This document shows, one piece after another, positions 9,010 through 10,410 of a stretch of 10,410 nt of DNA. Under the pieces are notes generated by a model. It was given only the letters and a program-made list of their open reading frames with translations, was not told the DNA's origin and ran no database searches. This DNA comes from Pigoraptor vietnamica (Eukaryota; Opisthokonta; Filasterea). The position numbers and the translations under genes are program-made. Every line of letters starts with the position of its first letter. Within the stretch, counting starts at the first letter, position 1. The stretch covers positions 1 to 10,410 of the forward strand of contig CALSCQ010003326.1 in NCBI GenBank assembly GCA_943704525.1, given 5' to 3'.

Positions 9010-9352
9010 AATGCGCCCTGCACTTGCCCTGAGAGTGAATGGCGTGTGCACGTGGCGTGAAAGCACGTTGAAGCGGTCGAAAAGGAGGGCTCGTCGGCCA
9101 GGACACAGAAGGGTACTAACAGTGTTGAGGCAACCCTTGTAATGACTCTTGCATCCGGGGTTTAAATTTGTTGGTGCGGGCGCCACGTATCCACTCCCTC
9201 GCATCAAGGGGAGTCGGGCTCGCGTGTCGGACCCAGGAGCAACACCACCCAATCGGACTGTAGAGGCCTCGCGCACGGTGCGGCACAGCAGGGGAACGGG
9301 AACACGAACTCCATGGCAGTGTAATATGCCTTTTTGACGGCCGTGCGCAGAC
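9010..9352. promoter_or_regulatory. Spacer between divergent prolidase and F-box-like genes
   Basis: It is 343 bases between the upstream prolidase ATG (9009) and the plus-strand ATG (9353), or 520 bases if prolidase starts at 8832. It should hold both promoters or one shared bidirectional promoter. I see no TATA box at a useful position, apart from AATATGCC at 9324 and GGTTTAAATTTG at 9159. The pyrimidine stretch CCTTTTTGACGGCCGTGCGCAG just before 9351 could instead be a splice acceptor for a 5' leader intron of the plus-strand gene. Frames open through here have no recognisable domain. Confidence 0.4.
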
Positions 9353-9913
9353 ATGGAGCACCTTCCCGAGGACATTTTCCCTGTTATCCTCAAGCACGTG
9401 TTCGATGTGCCGCCCTATGACATCGTGGGGCACGCGCTGCGGGCGACCTTGAAGATCTACGGTATGTACTGCCGTGTGTGTGAATTCAGACTCTTTCGTA
9501 TGTGAAAAAAGATTGTTGCACGTGTGAGTGTGCGTGAATGCGTATGTCGCCTGGGCGTTGTGTCTTACGTTCGCCTGTTCATGCGCTTCTCGTTAGTTCT
9601 GATCCACGCGCGCCTTATTTCGTGCAGAGGTGGAGAAATACGAGGACGCCCTTCACGACACCAGCAGAGGGGCGCCCGAGCCATGGAAGCAGCAACTCGA
9701 CCCTCACGAGCGCGCAACCCTTGCGACGTACGCGTCGATGCGGCTCGTCTGTCGTTGGATGAAGGTCGCTGTCGACAGGTACTTTGGGTTTGGAGGGGAG
9801 ATGCCGGACGCCCTCTACACGCGGATCGCGAAGGAGTGCCAGGCCTCAGGTTTGCATCCTTGTTGTGCGCTATGGAAACCGCTTCATGTACTATGCACGT
9901 GTATGAGTGAATT

Positions 9914-9973
<60 letters not shown>

Positions 9974-10262
9974 ATGTGTGTGTGTGTGTGAGTGAGTGAG
10001 TGAGTGTGTGTGTGTGTGTGTGTATGAGTGTGTGTGTGTGTGTGTGTGCAGACTCGTGTCGCATCCTCTTGAGAACATCTTCCCCTTGTTGTGGTACAAC
10101 ATCAACCACATACCGTCCTTGGGCTCGCGTGCAGCAGGGGACTTCCACAAAGGTTGTTTCCTCGCGGATCAGTGTGTGCAAGCGCTCCTGGGTCGGTTGG
10201 AGGCACCGTTCGTGGTCAAGAGGGCTTCGATGTTCGCGGCGGAAAAAGCGATGGCGCTTGAG
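9353..10262 (+). CDS. F-box-like protein, N-terminal part (gene continues past the window)
   Basis: Exon 1 is 9353-9461, with ATG in context GACATGG and an in-frame TGA 18 bases upstream. Exon 2 starts at 9628 after gtgcag and reads on as VEKYEDALHD. Exon 3 is 10052-10262, ending GAG|GTACGT. About 176 residues are visible. The start MEHLPEDIFPVILKHV resembles the first F-box helix, and ASMRLVCRWMKVAVDRYF (about 72-89) resembles its second half; they are separated by about 45 more residues than in a standard F-box. Known: F-box proteins bind Skp1 in SCF ubiquitin ligases. The F-box call is inferred from motif shape only. The exon 2 donor is uncertain. CAG|GTTTGC at 9850 looks better but breaks phase with exon 3. 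GTGCCA at 9836 keeps phase, giving ...RIAKELVSHPLENIF. No domain is recognised in exon 3. Confidence 0.6.
9914..10049. repeat. (TG)n-(GA)n-(TG)n-(GTGA)n compound repeat in intron 2 of the F-box-like gene
   Basis: In order: (TG)n at 9914-9937, (GA)n to about 9972, (TG)n to about 9990, (GTGA)n to about 10004, then (TG)n with a short break at 10023-10028. The last TG tract runs straight into the acceptor (tgtgca|g at 10050-10051), so the 3' splice site has a UG tract instead of a normal pyrimidine tract. Confidence 0.9.

Positions 10263-10410
<148 letters not shown>

Noticed and set aside
9149-9200. Possible tRNA T-arm-like GGTTTAAATTTG
   Set aside because: No matching acceptor stem, D arm or anticodon arm could be folded around it.
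9010-9393. Upstream continuation of the prolidase frame beyond the ATG at 9009
   Set aside because: It would overlap the start of the divergent gene, and its residues resemble no domain.

Overview
The window is nuclear DNA of a eukaryote with many introns. There are two complete or nearly complete split genes on the minus strand and the start of a third on the plus strand. Introns are mostly 65-270 bases long, bounded by GT(GC)-AG, and packed with (UG)n, G-run and other simple repeats. Exons are short (48-242 bases) and joined in consistent reading phase. I see no prokaryotic features. The first gene's LIM-LIM-coiled-coil-C1 layout resembles fungal LIM-type Rho GTPase-activating proteins, so a fungus (perhaps early-diverging and intron-rich) or another unicellular unikont is possible. 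The sequence does not settle the lineage.

Layout: (1) 1-4550, minus strand: a gene starting at 4550 in an optimal Kozak context. Seventeen exons in the window encode 628 residues: two LIM zinc domains, a Ser/Thr/Ala-rich linker, a long interrupted coiled coil, a basic low-complexity linker and one complete C1 zinc domain. The reading frame leaves the window at a splice donor at 122, so the C-terminus (expected to be RhoGAP by analogy) is outside. (2) 4551-5302: spacer holding the first gene's promoter and 5' leader plus the prolidase 3' untranslated region. (3) 5303-8832 (possibly 9009), minus strand: a ten-exon prolidase (Xaa-Pro dipeptidase) gene, 503 residues, with all five metal ligands at the spacing of the human enzyme. 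An in-frame 59-codon extension could be a mitochondrial presequence. (4) 9010-9352: spacer between divergent genes. (5) 9353 onward, plus strand: start of an F-box-like gene that runs out of the window inside an intron filled with (TG)n.

The genes share no evident pathway: cytoskeletal/Rho signalling (inferred), collagen/imidodipeptide turnover, and possibly ubiquitin-ligase substrate recognition. The most unusual features lie in the introns. Repeat polarity follows the direction of transcription for all three genes. One prolidase intron is largely a minisatellite whose units each begin, on the sense strand, with a copy of the 5' splice site.
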